Numbered from the stretch's first letter, positions 12,301 through 25,307 are shown. The stretch is 64,000 nucleotides of DNA from Asterochloris sp. CNOR1 (GCA_963969365.1 OZ017751.1:2232001-2296000); one strand, 5' to 3'. Translations and numbers: made by a program. The notes: generated by a model from the sequence alone, not told the origin.

Positions 12301-15300
12301 TGTGCCTGCCCAAGATTTGCATTGCCTCAAGTGGCGCTGCAGAACGCACAGGTTGCAGGTAGTGCAATCCACGGTGTGGTATAACATTGCACTGGAGACG
12401 AGGCTGCTCTTGCCGTCAAGGGGTGGTAGCTTAGGTAACGAAGTACAGGATGCACTGCCTGCCACTGGACTAGTAGCGCATGCACCTTGAGGAGGGAGGC
12501 CTTATTCCGTTAGCCTTGCCGTGCAGACTGGTTGACCTAATGCTGTTACTGAGCTCCAGGCGTGGCAGGCTTAGCCGCAGTGTGCAGCATATCTCGATGC
12601 ACTGCATGCCACAGCATGCCGCCTGCTGTGCGCACCCTGTCCACAGTGGCTTGAGGCGCACTGTCACCCTGCAGGAGCGCCTCTGGATGTGTGGAGCTAC
12701 AGCGCTCTCATCAAGGGGTATGTCCAGGGGGGGGACGTTGCCCGTGCCCGCAAAGTGCTGCAGCAGATGCAGGCAGCAGGCGTCCCCGGCAACGAGGTGA
12801 GCTGGGACCATCTGGCGGTAGCAGTTGCAAACAGATTGAGCACCCTGGGCTACTTTGGCAAGACCCAGGCTGTCCCTTGGCTGGCCCGTCATCCAAGCAG
12901 CACTTGCCATGCTTGGCAATTGCCCCCTAGCAGGCGGCTGCTGGAAACGGGATCGCCCGCTGCCTTGGGCAGCCAAGCCATGCACTGCTGTGTGCTGTGT
13001 GCTACAGACCTGTGCCAGCTGACCTGCAAGGGAGTCCTCTACGACAATGCACAGCCTGCACCATGTGTGCTCTTGCCTTGCGACAACGGTCTTTGCAGTG
13101 CAGGTCACTTACTCGACCTTGCTGGACGGCTGTGTCAAGAGCGGGCAGACGCGGGCAGCCCGTGCGGTGCTGTCGCAGATGCAGAGGCTGGGCCTGCAGC
13201 CCAATTCGGTGACATACAACTCCTTGCTGCGAGGGCTGGCACAGGATGAGCAAATAGACCTGCAGGTGTGTACTGGGGCTGTACAGATGCCTGTGCCGTG
13301 CCAGCATGTGGGCGCATGATAGAGGGGACTTTAGCAGCTTGAAGCAGTGCACCCATGGCTTTGTGCGCCTGCGCATTGCCGGGAGCACTTGCAGTGCTCT
13401 GAGGCAGCCACTACAGTCTGCCTGGAGTTGAGGGGCCCGGCAGCAGTTTTCGCAAACTGCCATTTGATGGCAGCTGCATACAGTGCACACGCCTAGGCGG
13501 GACTGGGCCCTGCCCGTCTGCTGTGCGAGCTCAGGGTGGCCACTGCTGCGTGTTTCGCCCGCTGGGGTGCGATCACCTGCTCGGCAGGTTTCGAAGGTGC
13601 CAGCATGTGCCTGCTGCAGGAGTCCTTTGATCTGCTGGGGGTGATGGAGGGGGCTGGGGTATCCCCCTCTGTGGACACGTACAACACGCTCATGGTGGCC
13701 TGCAAGCAGCGGCACCAGCTGCAGTCTGTTCCCCGCATCTTCAGGCGCCTCATAATGTCAGGTGGGTTGTCTGTCAGTGTTAAATGCACTTGCCGACCGA
13801 GGCGACTTGGTGCAGCTGCGTGCTCAGCCCGGCCTCAGTGCTGGCTACATGCAGCAGCACAGCAGTGGCCACTGGTACTTGGTGCCCTGTACCACCTTGA
13901 CATGCTGTGATTGAGTAGTTGTGTTTGTTGATGCCTGCTGTGGGTGTGCACTGACGCCACCTGCTTTGAGATGACACCCTGTCATCCCCGATCCTGGCTT
14001 ATGCAGGCATCACCCCCGACAGTGTGTCCTACACAGTGCTGATCAGCAGCCTGTGCCTCCTGGGGCGCATTGATGACGCCCTCCAAGCCTTCAGCAGTTT
14101 GCAGGTGTGCTGCAATTGCATCATGCGTCAGAATGTCCCTACCAAGGCTGACAACCTGAAAGCACTGCCCCCTATCTCCCTGACGCTGCTCGTACCAGAG
14201 GCCTTGGCAGCAACTGCAGCAGTTATCCTGGTAGCTCCCTGCCACAATGTTGTTCACCTTCCATTTGGCCTTGAGCTCTGCTGTCTGCTGTACCAGAGGT
14301 GGCATTGTGCCTTTGCAGGATGCCCCTGGCGCCAAGTCAGACCTCTATGCCCACAATGTGTTGGTCAACGGCCTCAGCAAGGCCGGCAGGATGGCTGAAG
14401 CTGAGTCCTACCTGGAACTGGCCACTCAGATTGCCCAACAGGAAGGGGTGGCCCTCCCCATCGAGGGCTTTGGCGCAGTCGTCAAGGCAAGGGCAGTCGT
14501 CCAGGCTTTCTCCCAGTGTTCAGGAGGCCAGCCAGACCTGTGCATGGCATGCCTGCCCCACCTACTGTGAAGCAGCCTGTCACTGCATTAAGCTGCTGCC
14601 TGCCATTGGCTTGCCCTGGCAAGCTAGCTGCGTAGCGCCAAAATGCCGCTGGTGGTCTGGCCGCCTTGCACCACTTCCACTGGTTGGCTGTGCTGCAGGG
14701 CTATGCGCAGAGGCAGGAGGTGCAACCAGCTCTCAGAGTGGTGAAGAAGTTCTGGGAGCTTGGTGGCATGCCAGATCAGGCCATGTTTGACTGCATTGCT
14801 GAGCTGTGCGTGCGCACGGGGGAGTTCAAGCCAGCACTGCAGGTGAGCGTGGCCAACTGCTTGGCTTCTGGTTGCCTGCTGTTAGCCTGACCCTCTTGGG
14901 CCTGGTTTTGGGCAAATTCACGTGTTACAGTCTGTGACACTGCTGGGCACCAGCAGGCTGCCTTACCAGTCATTGGATGGTGATAGGCATGCTGCTGCAA
15001 CAACAAGTTTTGGAGGTGCACCTCTGGCTGACCGTCAGCAAGGTGACAAGCCCTGGTCTTGACAGTGTGTGTCATGCTGCTGCAGGTTGTAAGAGCAATG
15101 GAAAAGATGGGCAAGCCTGCATCTAAGCGGCGATTGAAAGAATTGCTGTCAGAGTTTACTAGGTGGGGTTTGGGTTTTTCAAGGCATCTACTCCAGCTGC
15201 TCGGCACATGTTCTGATTGCATGTGTCTAGGGTGCTCGAATGTGCTTAGAAATGCTAAGCTGCTCAGCAGGCTGCTCCTGGGTGCAGGCAGGAGTATGAC

Positions 15301-15399
15301 ATGAAGCGCAAGTCCAAACAGGGCAGCAAAGTGCGCAATGAAAGCCTTGAGCGATTCAAATTTTGGCTTGGCCTTCCCAACACTTACTACAATAGTTAA
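9375..15399 (+). CDS. Pentatricopeptide repeat (P-type PPR) protein, probably organellar
   Basis: The start at 9375 opens a Ser/Arg-rich, acid-poor leader typical of an organelle transit peptide. Early exons are 9375-9732, 10111-10214 and 10555-10759, then 11499-11641, about 11927-12065 and about 12676-12797. Further exons lie near 13104-13264, 13620-13760, 14006-14103, 14320-14487, 14699-14842, 15086-15161 and 15293-15399. From exon 3 on, roughly one 35-residue PPR motif falls in each exon, for example VTYSTLLDGCVKSGQ, DTYNTLMVACKQRHQ and VSYTVLISSLCLLGR. No DYW or E domain is visible. The basic C-terminus ends KFWLGLPNTYYNS. PPR proteins bind organelle transcripts and guide processing, stability or translation; the target cannot be read from sequence. 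Exons 4 to the end lie inside the 9.7-kb tandem unit, so this first copy is the only complete one. It converges with DVR, 235 bp between stops. Confidence 0.85.
10991..11080 (+). repeat. Short imperfect tandem repeat in PPR intron 3
   Basis: TGGGCACTGCGCTGCACT occurs at 10991 and 11042, each followed after a variable gap by CACTGCCCCTGGGGA. It lies just upstream of the left edge of the 9.7-kb duplication. Confidence 0.8.
11440..11530 (+). repeat. Duplicated acceptor and exon start of PPR exon 4
   Basis: Codons for AGLNACVNL at the real exon start (11499) are preceded 39 bp upstream by codons for AGLNTCVNV, also placed right after an AG in the same phase (ghost start 11460). Both acceptors fit exon 3 in frame. 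The same arrangement recurs at about 21113-21203 in the second tandem unit. Confidence 0.75.
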
Positions 15400-15634
15400 T
15401 TTGGGCTGACAAAGCTTACTCCCTTCAAGCTTTTGCTCTTGTTGTATTACAGCTGACTATGCAAACAATTACTTCACTTGCATCGACATGCTGCATGTTA
15501 CTTTGCTCTGTCCAGCAGGCTCAAGAGGGTGAGCTGTCCCTAATGGGACAATTGAAATGAAATGCATTGAAAATTTGGCAGCCTTGAGGCCACAAGCTCA
15601 CAAACGTCAGCAGAGAGACATATGAGGGCAGGGT

Positions 15635-18100
15635 TCAAAAGACAGCAGCATCGCCGAGCTCCTGACCTTTCAGTCCCTCCTTGACAGCCCGCTGGAAAAA
15701 GGCTTCCAAGGTGTCTTTACCATAACTAGGGGTTGCATCTGCAACATATTCTTTCTTCTTTGGATCCCAAACCAACATGCTCTCGGTGGCATAATACCTG
15801 CCAATGCGACCAAACTCTGCAGAGTCCTGCAGGCCAGCAGCAAGCAGCCTCCTCACTTTGCCTTTTAATTGTGTAGCCAGGAGCAGTTGGCAAGGCTGGG
15901 GTTTCCTGCTGTCAGCACCATGATACAAGCCAATGGCCAATAAGGAACGTCAGCAATCTTGAGCCACGCAGCAGCCCTAAGCTCACTTCCAGTGCAGGGA
16001 AGACCCGTGCCAGCCCATCAAAGACGCTGATGATGCCGTCCATGAGCCCAATGGGGGCTCGAATGAACTTGGGCTTCTTCCCGCTCAGCTCGAACAGATA
16101 CTCGCCCTGCTCCTTAGCAGACCAGGCTTTGCCTGGTCCTGCGGGAGGAGGCAAAACACTGAGTACTGGTCCAGGTAGGCCTGCAGTCTCAGCATGTGGC
16201 TCCTCACGGCTGACAGACATTGCTGGACCACCCTGCTGCAGCCACCATGCAGCAGCAGCACAGGCAAAGCAACTGAGGATTTAGGGCACGGGGCTAATAG
16301 CATCATGCTGCGGTACTCATGCAGCCTGCTCAAGAAGCAAGCACTGCAAAGTGCTTCAATGTTGATATACTGCTGGCAGCTGAAGCTTGGCAATGAGCGC
16401 TGCGGAATGAAAGCGTTCCAGCAGGGCCGCCTGGCCGGGACTGCCTGGGATCTGCAGCCTCACCTCCAATGGGCAGGACCTGGTTCACTTTGTCTTCCTT
16501 GGCCACACAGTCAGCCATGAAGGCGGCCAGGTCAGCCTCACTGATCGGCTTGCAGCTGGCCAGCTGGCCGTCGCCAAACATGATGTATGGTTTCCCTGTC
16601 TTCACGTTTTCCACCTGCAGCAAAGCGCCACTTTCTGTGCCAGTGCGCAAAGCCTGTAGCCTGCCTGTGCCCTGCCAGCAGCTGCTGTTGTCATGCATAA
16701 CGAAGGCAAGAACTTCACAATGCAGCAGATCAGACGATTTACCTTCCTGGTCCACCAGGGCACCAGTGGCAGGCGTTGATGTGTTTATTGAAGCACACCA
16801 TGGCCAGATGCACTCCTGAGCTCTGCAGCAACCTCACCTGGCCTGCCAGGGATTTGAAGAAGGCTGTGGGCCTGACGATGCTGTATGTGATGTCGCCAGC
16901 AGACTGCAGTGTCTCCTCAAATTTCAGCTTGGCATGCTGGAACTCCAGAAGGGGCTTCTGGACACAGATGGCGCTGAGGAGGACAAAGTGAGATGCTCCA
17001 TGCTTCCGTGCTGCGTTCAGTGTGTTCAGGGTTGCCTGATAGTCGATGGCCCACGAGTCTTTCTGCAGACACAGATGGACGAGTTGAGAGCATGCCGGCC
17101 TGTGGCTGATGTGCTCTGCCGTGGGCACGAAGTAAGCCCCAGCTACATTTAGACCTTCAGGCCTCCCTGAAAGAGCCTGAGACCCAAGCCAGCTTCAGGT
17201 AACGGGCAGGAGACGCTTGCAGGCGCTCTGCATACTAGATGCCGCGGCCCTGGAGCAAAAAGGGCAATGGCCTGGGAAGCATTGCTGACCAGCAGCCTTG
17301 CATCCAGCAGGGTGACCACCAGAACTCTGTGGCCGCCAGATTGGCTCAGGTCAGTCAGCGGACAGCAGGTCACCTTGCCCCCAGTCCGGCTGGCCAGGCA
17401 GGACACCACCACATCCACCGGGTCTGAGAAGGCTGCCCGCGCCAGCGACTCCTCATCGCTCACGCTGCCAAAGCGCACCTCAGCACCCTGGAGCTCCTGC
17501 GGGGGGGACAGCCAGCAGAGTCCGTCTGGTGTTGCGCCATCACCCAGTGCTGTGCGCTGCGACTGGAAGGCAGCCAATAAAGTCATACACCTGGGGCCAG
17601 CTGCAGAAGTCGATGCATCTCAAACTTGCTTGTCCAGGCCACCCGAGCCTGTTATGCTTCCAGAATTGGCATACTCCAGCCACAACAACCATATCCGATC
17701 TGTGGCACCATGCAAGCATACACTCCACCAGGGAGTCTGCTGCAGGCCTCCGAGGAAAGGGTTGGCGCACCTTCTGCACATCCTGTGTGCTCTGCTTGCC
17801 TCCAATGCCACTCTTCTCCCTGGCAAAGGCCACCACATTGTAGCCCCGCTTCACCAGCTCCTTGACAACAAACTTGCCAATGTAGCCAGTCGCTCCAAAT
17901 ACCACGACGCGAACATCCCTTGCATCGCGCTGGCGGTACTCTGACTTTGCCTGCTGCGCAGCAGCCCCTGAGGCCTTGCAGCGGCTCCACTGCCGCGTTT
18001 TGTGGGAAGCTCTGCTGCCTCGCAGCTCATGCCGCTGTAGTAAGCAAAGTGGCAAGCGTTCAAAATAGTTCACAGGAGTCGTGGCCAACATAAGCTCCAT
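15635..18100 (-). CDS. DVR: Divinyl chlorophyllide a 8-vinyl reductase (first copy)
   Basis: The encoded protein reduces the 8-vinyl group of divinyl (proto)chlorophyllide to ethyl with NADPH in the plastid, a late step of chlorophyll synthesis. The start at 18100 gives a Ser/Arg-rich transit peptide, then [20 protein letters not shown], a Rossmann glycine motif of an atypical short-chain dehydrogenase. Exons: about 18100-17771, 17495-17374, 17064-16840, 16617-16466, 16139-15985 and 15835-15635. Family stretches include [44 protein letters not shown] and [20 protein letters not shown]. The end, [19 protein letters not shown], is also typical. It is divergent with the DUF1995 gene (236 bp between starts) and convergent with the PPR gene. 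An apparently identical copy lies 9,673 bp downstream, so gene dosage may be doubled. Confidence 0.95.
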
Positions 18101-18336
18101 ATTGTAGCGAGCACACCTGAGCTACATGTTGTAGCCGAGATGACAGCCTGATGTAGGCTGTGGCTACACGGACCTGGGCATGCCGCTGCACACCACAGTG
18201 CACAGCACAGCGATCCAGATGAGCAGCTGAGCAGCCTGCCATCCGCATCTCAGGATGAGGTGTCCCCCTTTTTTGCTGACCTGATTTGGGCAGCATTACC
18301 CCTTCAGTAGACCTTGTTTCTGAAAATCGCCTCTCC
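18101..18336. promoter_or_regulatory. Shared upstream region of DVR and DUF1995 genes
   Basis: Only 236 bp separate the divergent start codons of two plastid-protein genes. A bidirectional promoter is inferred from spacing; I recognise no specific element. The identical copy lies at 27774-28009. Confidence 0.4.
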
Positions 18337-20178
18337 ATGCATTTCAGCACCATGTTGGGGAGCAGCAAGCACTCTAGCTGTCAGCCCTCCTCTCAGTGGC
18401 AGCATGCAGGTCATGCCTATCAGGCGCAACCATACATGCATCTAAAAAAGACAGCACGTGGCAGGCACATGACCAGTGCTGCAGCAGATCCAGCAGTGGA
18501 TTCAAGGTGAGTGCAGGCATTTCTCGAGATGGCCTGTCACCCAGTGGTTGCACTGACAGCTGTGCAGGCAGTCTGCAGGCAGAAGGTGTATGCCGTGCCG
18601 CAGAATGCCGAGCAGGTCAGCCAGCAGGCGCTGGCAGCCAGTCTCAGGGCGCATGCAGATGGCAAATTACGGCAGCGTCTCGAGTTGCTGCTGCCCCTGA
18701 TTGGTGCCACGGATCTTGACGACTGGTGAGACTGCCCCAGCGCCGCCTGGCAGCCTTTGCACCTGTGCCCCAGGCAGCCTGTCGTTGCACAGCACAGCCA
18801 GCTCAGCAAGGCTAGCTATGCATGCAAGCAATGCTTCCAGTCTGTATGACACTTGCGGTCGCAGCTCACAGTCTCCTCACTCTGGCTCCTCAGAGCAGAC
18901 CGCATGCTTGGGTGGCCCTGCAGGCCTGGAGGTGTGAGGCAACAGTTCAAGGCTGTGTTGCCCATGGTGGAGTACATACTCAAAGGCCTTAGAGCAGATG
19001 CTGGCCTACGAGGCCCCTTGGCTGCCAGCATCTGGGATCAGGTGTGAACACACACACACACACACAGCTGCAAGATGAAGATTCGGCTGGAGGGCAACCT
19101 TGGTGGCACCAAAAGTCAGTTGCAGAACAAATGCCTCACTCTGCAGGGTGACGCTGTGGGAGCATGGATCAGTGAGAAGATCTGTGCTGTGGTGTTCCCC
19201 ACTCCAGAAACCATTCGCAAGGTGGGCGCCTCGACACCCTGCTGGCCTGCCTGAGATATGCAGCTCCGCGGAATTCGCTGGGAAGACAGGCTTGTCTGGC
19301 TGCTGCAGCTCAGCAGGTGTTCCATTCCTTCAGGGTCTCAGCACCGCACTTGTGGACACAAATGACATTGAAGTTGTGCCTTTGCAGGCCAGAGAAGCCG
19401 CTGGCACAGATAAGCTGACGCTGCTGGTGAACCCCCAGTGGCAGCTTGGCCAGGTGAGCCCATCACAGTGTGCAGGACAATGCAGCCTGGAGGATCACAG
19501 CCTGTTGATCAACTGTATAACGCCGCCCAAGGCTGCACCGTCTGGCCATTCACCGATCACCTGAGAGCTTTGTCTTGCAGGTCATCTCAGACTTTGGCTG
19601 GGGGCAGAAAAAGCAGGGCACGGAGGAGTGGCTTGCCACCTTTGAGGATACCTACTTTCTCAAGCAGTACCGCATAGGCGGCGATGCCATCAGGTGAGTC
19701 TTATCAGCTTGCCAGCAATTCAGAGAGCCCCAGGCTAGCAGGCTGTTGTGGCATCACCAATGTCAGCAGCTCTGTTGATGCTGAAACCCGCCATGATGAT
19801 CACAAGCGTGCTGGCTTGCCTACCTGTTGCTCAGGCTGCACATCAGCCCAGTGAATTTGGCATCCATGCACAATGGCGATGCCTGCAGGGCCTTCCTGTC
19901 CCATGCAGTCTCCTTTGCCAGCTTGGATCCCCTTCTGAAGGCCTGAGTTGGCTGTCTGCACGTGCAGGCTGCTGAGATGCTACCCAGGGCAGTGGCAGGT
20001 GCACCTGGTGGACGAGGGAGGCCTTTCTGAATGTGTGCACTCCCAGGACATACGTCCAACTTACAAGGAGCTGGAAACAATTCTCAAGGGCATTGCTGGA
20101 TCTGCCTCCTCCAAGGGCTGGCGGGAACGCCTGAGGACTGAGTTTGCCTTCAATAGAGACTCCCTGAAAAGGAAGTAA
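18337..20178 (+). CDS. DUF1995-domain protein, probably plastid (first copy)
   Basis: The start at 18337 gives a leader rich in Ser, His and Lys, ending at a donor near 18506. Later exons: about 18580-18724, 18931-19041, 19147-19219, 19335-19452, 19581-19693 and 19970-20178. The domain begins VPQNAEQVSQQALAASLRAH, then KLRQRLELLLPLIG. The following exons carry GGVRQQFKAVLPMVEYILK, DAVGAWISEKICAVVFPTPE and ISDFGWGQKKQGTEEW. This order matches DUF1995 proteins of plants and cyanobacteria; the family includes the photosystem II assembly factor LPA3 and domains attached to plastid adenylate kinases. The biochemical role is unknown, so no symbol is assigned. It shares an upstream region with DVR. 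The 3' end converges on cyclin-derived sequence. Confidence 0.8.
19048..19066 (+). repeat. (AC)n microsatellite
   Basis: A 19-base AC run lies in an intron of the DUF1995 gene. The second unit has the same length at 28721-28739, which argues that the 9.7-kb duplication is very young or artefactual. Confidence 0.95.
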
Positions 20179-20464
20179 ATCTATTCTTGAGGGCATATTG
20201 CCCTTTCCCTTTTGAGAGCTCGTCCTGTTGCTTGTCCAGGAGTCAGAGCTGCCTGGCATAATTCAATATGGCAGTGCGCACATGCTCATTCACATCTTAA
20301 CGACTACTCTACAGTTGTCTTGGTGCTGCAAAATCATGCTGGGGATCAATCTTTGGCAGATGAGGGACTGTACAAAAGAGGTGTCATTCTGTGTACACTT
20401 CAGCAGAAAACATGTGTTAGGAAAGATGTAGCGTCATTCATTGCTGATATCTGCTGCGCCTGGC

Positions 20465-20910
20465 TCAGCTGCAACGCTGCTTCTTCAGGGGCGAGGTCTG
20501 GGTCGAATACCCGATTGGCTGTTTGAGGGAGATTGTGTGAGACGTGAGGACCTTCATGGGCTGCCGCCCAGGCGCCAGCACAATGCGGTGCCCGGCCTGC
20601 TTGGTGTGCGCCATCGAGGTGTGCCTTGCTGACGTGGCGCCGCTCCTGCCCAGGTTTTCGTTCCCCATAGGGGTAAAGCCCGCCGCTGGAGGCGCCTGCA
20701 GAGCGCCCTCCTCCCACCACTGGGCTTGCAGGGGCTCTGCAGCAGGGCTGGCAGCGTGCTGCTGTAGCCCCTCCCTGTGTACCCACACCTCTGCTTGCGG
20801 CCTGCTGCTGGCAGCCAACCCCGCTACATCTGTGCCTTTGGCGGGCAGACGGGGGGTTTGCATTGTGGCTCTTCCTGGTGGGGTGCACCCCAGCCCGCTG
20901 ACCGCAGCAG
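20465..20910 (-). pseudogene. 3' fragment of the cyclin gene at the duplication junction
   Basis: This is the last 446 bp of the cyclin terminal exon (identical to 30138-30583), ending in the same codons and stop. On its 5' side the reading frame runs into antisense PPR intron sequence at 20911. It lacks the cyclin box and should not make a cyclin. It is a by-product of the tandem duplication. Confidence 0.85.
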
Positions 20911-21171
20911 ACGGGGCTGTTCCTTACCCTCTCCCCCGTGGTCCAGTGATTGCCGCCTGTGCCAGGCGACACACCTGCAGCATGTGGGACACGTCGAGCG
21001 CTCATGCTGCCATGAGTTGCAGCACCAGCTGGAGACCTGCTGCTGCTGCGTAACAAAGCAAGCTGGCCTTCTCCCGCCCACTTGGTTGGCCTCCTGACTG
21101 TTGCAGCCCCGACCTGATTCCTGCCGAGGCAGGACTCAACACCTGTGTGAATGTGTCCCCTGCTTCTGCAG

Positions 21172-24100
21172 GCCTGAATGCCTGTGTGAACCTGGGGCGC
21201 CTGGAGGAGGCGGCTGCTCTGCTGGGCGAGATGCAGCGCGCGGGGTGCCCCCCAGACGTGCGCACCCACAACATCCTGCTCAAGGCAGCTTCCCGTGAGG
21301 GGGCCTGGGCGCAGGTCAGCCGGGTGCACCTTGTTGCCGCATCGTGGCTCCACAGATGCGTTGATCACCATTCACAGGCACCCCAGCCAGTCCCTTTGCT
21401 GTCTTCAGCCCAAGCTCTCTGGAGGTAATTTAGCTGTGCGATACGCTCCAAGAAGGAACTGCAGGCTGCGCCAAGCCTGCTTCATGCTTGCATGGGAGCA
21501 GAGGGTGTCCATAGGAGCAGAGGGTACAGGCTTGCATGCCAGGCTGCTTTGACCAGTTGTGGAGGGTGCTGTGTCAAAGCCTCCTGACTGTTTGTGCAGG
21601 TAGATGCGCTGATGGAAGAGATGCGCCAACTGGGGCTGTCTGCCTCAGGGGCCACGCATGGGACTCTTGTGGACGGGTTTGTGCGTGCAGGGCAGCTGTC
21701 CCGAGCCCAGCAGGCTCTGCAGGATGCAGAGGATGCAGGTGAGGGCTTTGCCTGATAGAGGCATCTCCAAGACTGGTAGAGGCCGGCTGCAACGTGGACT
21801 GACACTCTTTGGCTCCAGTTCTGACCGTCAGTGACTGACCTGCCCTTGGCAGGAAGTCTGCATGACTGCAACAGGCGCTGCAGGGCAGGTGAAGGGCTTG
21901 TCTGGCGGGAGCACTGTGCGCGCAGGTTGCAATGAGGGTCACATGCTTGCTTCAGCTATGGGCACCAGTGTCTTGTGCCTGCCCAAGATTTGCATTGCCT
22001 CAAGTGGCGCTGCAGAACGCACAGGTTGCAGGTAGTGCAATCCACGGTGTGGTATAACATTGCACTGGAGACGAGGCTGCTCTTGCCGTCAAGGGGTGGT
22101 AGCTTAGGTAACGAAGTACAGGATGCACTGCCTGCCACTGGACTAGTAGCGCATGCACCTTGAGGAGGGAGGCCTTATTCCGTTAGCCTTGCCGTGCAGA
22201 CTGGTTGACCTAATGCTGTTACTGAGCTCCAGGCGTGGCAGGCTTAGCCGCAGTGTGCAGCATATCTCGATGCACTGCATGCCACAGCATGCCGCCTGCT
22301 GTGCGCACCCTGTCCACAGTGGCTTGAGGCGCACTGTCACCCTGCAGGAGCGCCTCTGGATGTGTGGAGCTACAGCGCTCTCATCAAGGGGTATGTCCAG
22401 GGGGGGGACGTTGCCCGTGCCCGCAAAGTGCTGCAGCAGATGCAGGCAGCAGGCGTCCCCGGCAACGAGGTGAGCTGGGACCATCTGGCGGTAGCAGTTG
22501 CAAACAGATTGAGCACCCTGGGCTACTTTGGCAAGACCCAGGCTGTCCCTTGGCTGGCCCGTCATCCAAGCAGCACTTGCCATGCTTGGCAATTGCCCCC
22601 TAGCAGGCGGCTGCTGGAAACGGGATCGCCCGCTGCCTTGGGCAGCCAAGCCATGCACTGCTGTGTGCTGTGTGCTACAGACCTGTGCCAGCTGACCTGC
22701 AAGGGAGTCCTCTACGACAATGCACAGCCTGCACCATGTGTGCTCTTGCCTTGCGACAACGGTCTTTGCAGTGCAGGTCACTTACTCGACCTTGCTGGAC
22801 GGCTGTGTCAAGAGCGGGCAGACGCGGGCAGCCCGTGCGGTGCTGTCGCAGATGCAGAGGCTGGGCCTGCAGCCCAATTCGGTGACATACAACTCCTTGC
22901 TGCGAGGGCTGGCACAGGATGAGCAAATAGACCTGCAGGTGTGTACTGGGGCTGTACAGATGCCTGTGCCGTGCCAGCATGTGGGCGCATGATAGAGGGG
23001 ACTTTAGCAGCTTGAAGCAGTGCACCCATGGCTTTGTGCGCCTGCGCATTGCCGGGAGCACTTGCAGTGCTCTGAGGCAGCCACTACAGTCTGCCTGGAG
23101 TTGAGGGGCCCGGCAGCAGTTTTCGCAAACTGCCATTTGATGGCAGCTGCATACAGTGCACACGCCTAGGCGGGACTGGGCCCTGCCCGTCTGCTGTGCG
23201 AGCTCAGGGTGGCCACTGCTGCGTGTTTCGCCCGCTGGGGTGCGATCACCTGCTCGGCAGGTTTCGAAGGTGCCAGCATGTGCCTGCTGCAGGAGTCCTT
23301 TGATCTGCTGGGGGTGATGGAGGGGGCTGGGGTATCCCCCTCTGTGGACACGTACAACACGCTCATGGTGGCCTGCAAGCAGCGGCACCAGCTGCAGTCT
23401 GTTCCCCGCATCTTCAGGCGCCTCATAATGTCAGGTGGGTTGTCTGTCAGTGTTAAATGCACTTGCCGACCGAGGCGACTTGGTGCAGCTGCGTGCTCAG
23501 CCCGGCCTCAGTGCTGGCTACATGCAGCAGCACAGCAGTGGCCACTGGTACTTGGTGCCCTGTACCACCTTGACATGCTGTGATTGAGTAGTTGTGTTTG
23601 TTGATGCCTGCTGTGGGTGTGCACTGACGCCACCTGCTTTGAGATGACACCCTGTCATCCCCGATCCTGGCTTATGCAGGCATCACCCCCGACAGTGTGT
23701 CCTACACAGTGCTGATCAGCAGCCTGTGCCTCCTGGGGCGCATTGATGACGCCCTCCAAGCCTTCAGCAGTTTGCAGGTGTGCTGCAATTGCATCATGCG
23801 TCAGAATGTCCCTACCAAGGCTGACAACCTGAAAGCACTGCCCCCTATCTCCCTGACGCTGCTCGTACCAGAGGCCTTGGCAGCAACTGCAGCAGTTATC
23901 CTGGTAGCTCCCTGCCACAATGTTGTTCACCTTCCATTTGGCCTTGAGCTCTGCTGTCTGCTGTACCAGAGGTGGCATTGTGCCTTTGCAGGATGCCCCT
24001 GGCGCCAAGTCAGACCTCTATGCCCACAATGTGTTGGTCAACGGCCTCAGCAAGGCCGGCAGGATGGCTGAAGCTGAGTCCTACCTGGAACTGGCCACTC

Positions 24101-25072
24101 AGATTGCCCAACAGGAAGGGGTGGCCCTCCCCATCGAGGGCTTTGGCGCAGTCGTCAAGGCAAGGGCAGTCGTCCAGGCTTTCTCCCAGTGTTCAGGAGG
24201 CCAGCCAGACCTGTGCATGGCATGCCTGCCCCACCTACTGTGAAGCAGCCTGTCACTGCATTAAGCTGCTGCCTGCCATTGGCTTGCCCTGGCAAGCTAG
24301 CTGCGTAGCGCCAAAATGCCGCTGGTGGTCTGGCCGCCTTGCACCACTTCCACTGGTTGGCTGTGCTGCAGGGCTATGCGCAGAGGCAGGAGGTGCAACC
24401 AGCTCTCAGAGTGGTGAAGAAGTTCTGGGAGCTTGGTGGCATGCCAGATCAGGCCATGTTTGACTGCATTGCTGAGCTGTGCGTGCGCACGGGGGAGTTC
24501 AAGCCAGCACTGCAGGTGAGCGTGGCCAACTGCTTGGCTTCTGGTTGCCTGCTGTTAGCCTGACCCTCTTGGGCCTGGTTTTGGGCAAATTCACGTGTTA
24601 CAGTCTGTGACACTGCTGGGCACCAGCAGGCTGCCTTACCAGTCATTGGATGGTGATAGGCATGCTGCTGCAACAACAAGTTTTGGAGGTGCACCTCTGG
24701 CTGACCGTCAGCAAGGTGACAAGCCCTGGTCTTGACAGTGTGTGTCATGCTGCTGCAGGTTGTAAGAGCAATGGAAAAGATGGGCAAGCCTGCATCTAAG
24801 CGGCGATTGAAAGAATTGCTGTCAGAGTTTACTAGGTGGGGTTTGGGTTTTTCAAGGCATCTACTCCAGCTGCTCGGCACATGTTCTGATTGCATGTGTC
24901 TAGGGTGCTCGAATGTGCTTAGAAATGCTAAGCTGCTCAGCAGGCTGCTCCTGGGTGCAGGCAGGAGTATGACATGAAGCGCAAGTCCAAACAGGGCAGC
25001 AAAGTGCGCAATGAAAGCCTTGAGCGATTCAAATTTTGGCTTGGCCTTCCCAACACTTACTACAATAGTTAA
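21172..25072 (+). pseudogene. 5'-truncated PPR gene copy (exons 4 to the end)
   Basis: The second unit repeats PPR exons 4 to the last (stop at 25070-25072) but lacks exons 1-3, including the start codon and transit peptide. Upstream of the first remaining exon is antisense cyclin sequence. All exon frames and splice sites are intact, so only the missing 5' end marks it as broken. Transcription would need a new promoter near the junction. Confidence 0.85.
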
Positions 25073-25307
25073 TTTGGGCTGACAAAGCTTACTCCCTTCA
25101 AGCTTTTGCTCTTGTTGTATTACAGCTGACTATGCAAACAATTACTTCACTTGCATCGACATGCTGCATGTTACTTTGCTCTGTCCAGCAGGCTCAAGAG
25201 GGTGAGCTGTCCCTAATGGGACAATTGAAATGAAATGCATTGAAAATTTGGCAGCCTTGAGGCCACAAGCTCACAAACGTCAGCAGAGAGACATATGAGG
25301 GCAGGGT

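Larger units (their letters stand above)
11237..20910. repeat. 9,673-bp tandem duplication, first unit
   Basis: Every feature from about 11237 to 20910 recurs exactly 9,673 bp later. The unit covers part of PPR intron 3 and PPR exons 4 to the end, complete DVR, complete DUF1995, and the last 446 bp of the cyclin terminal exon. At the junction, GACCGCAGCAG is followed by ACGGGGCTG; the outer flanks are CCG at the left and GCTCGC at the right. Only one G is shared as microhomology. Confidence 0.95.

Noticed and set aside
19070-19146. Possible exon start encoding MKIRLEGNLGG before the DUF1995 exon
   Set aside because: The acceptor at 19147 joins in phase to the conserved DAVGAW segment, so the upstream stretch is better read as intron.
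20400-21371. A 323-codon minus-strand open frame across the duplication junction
   Set aside because: It fuses an off-frame reading of the cyclin tail with antisense PPR sequence. It is a by-product of the breakpoint, not a conserved protein.
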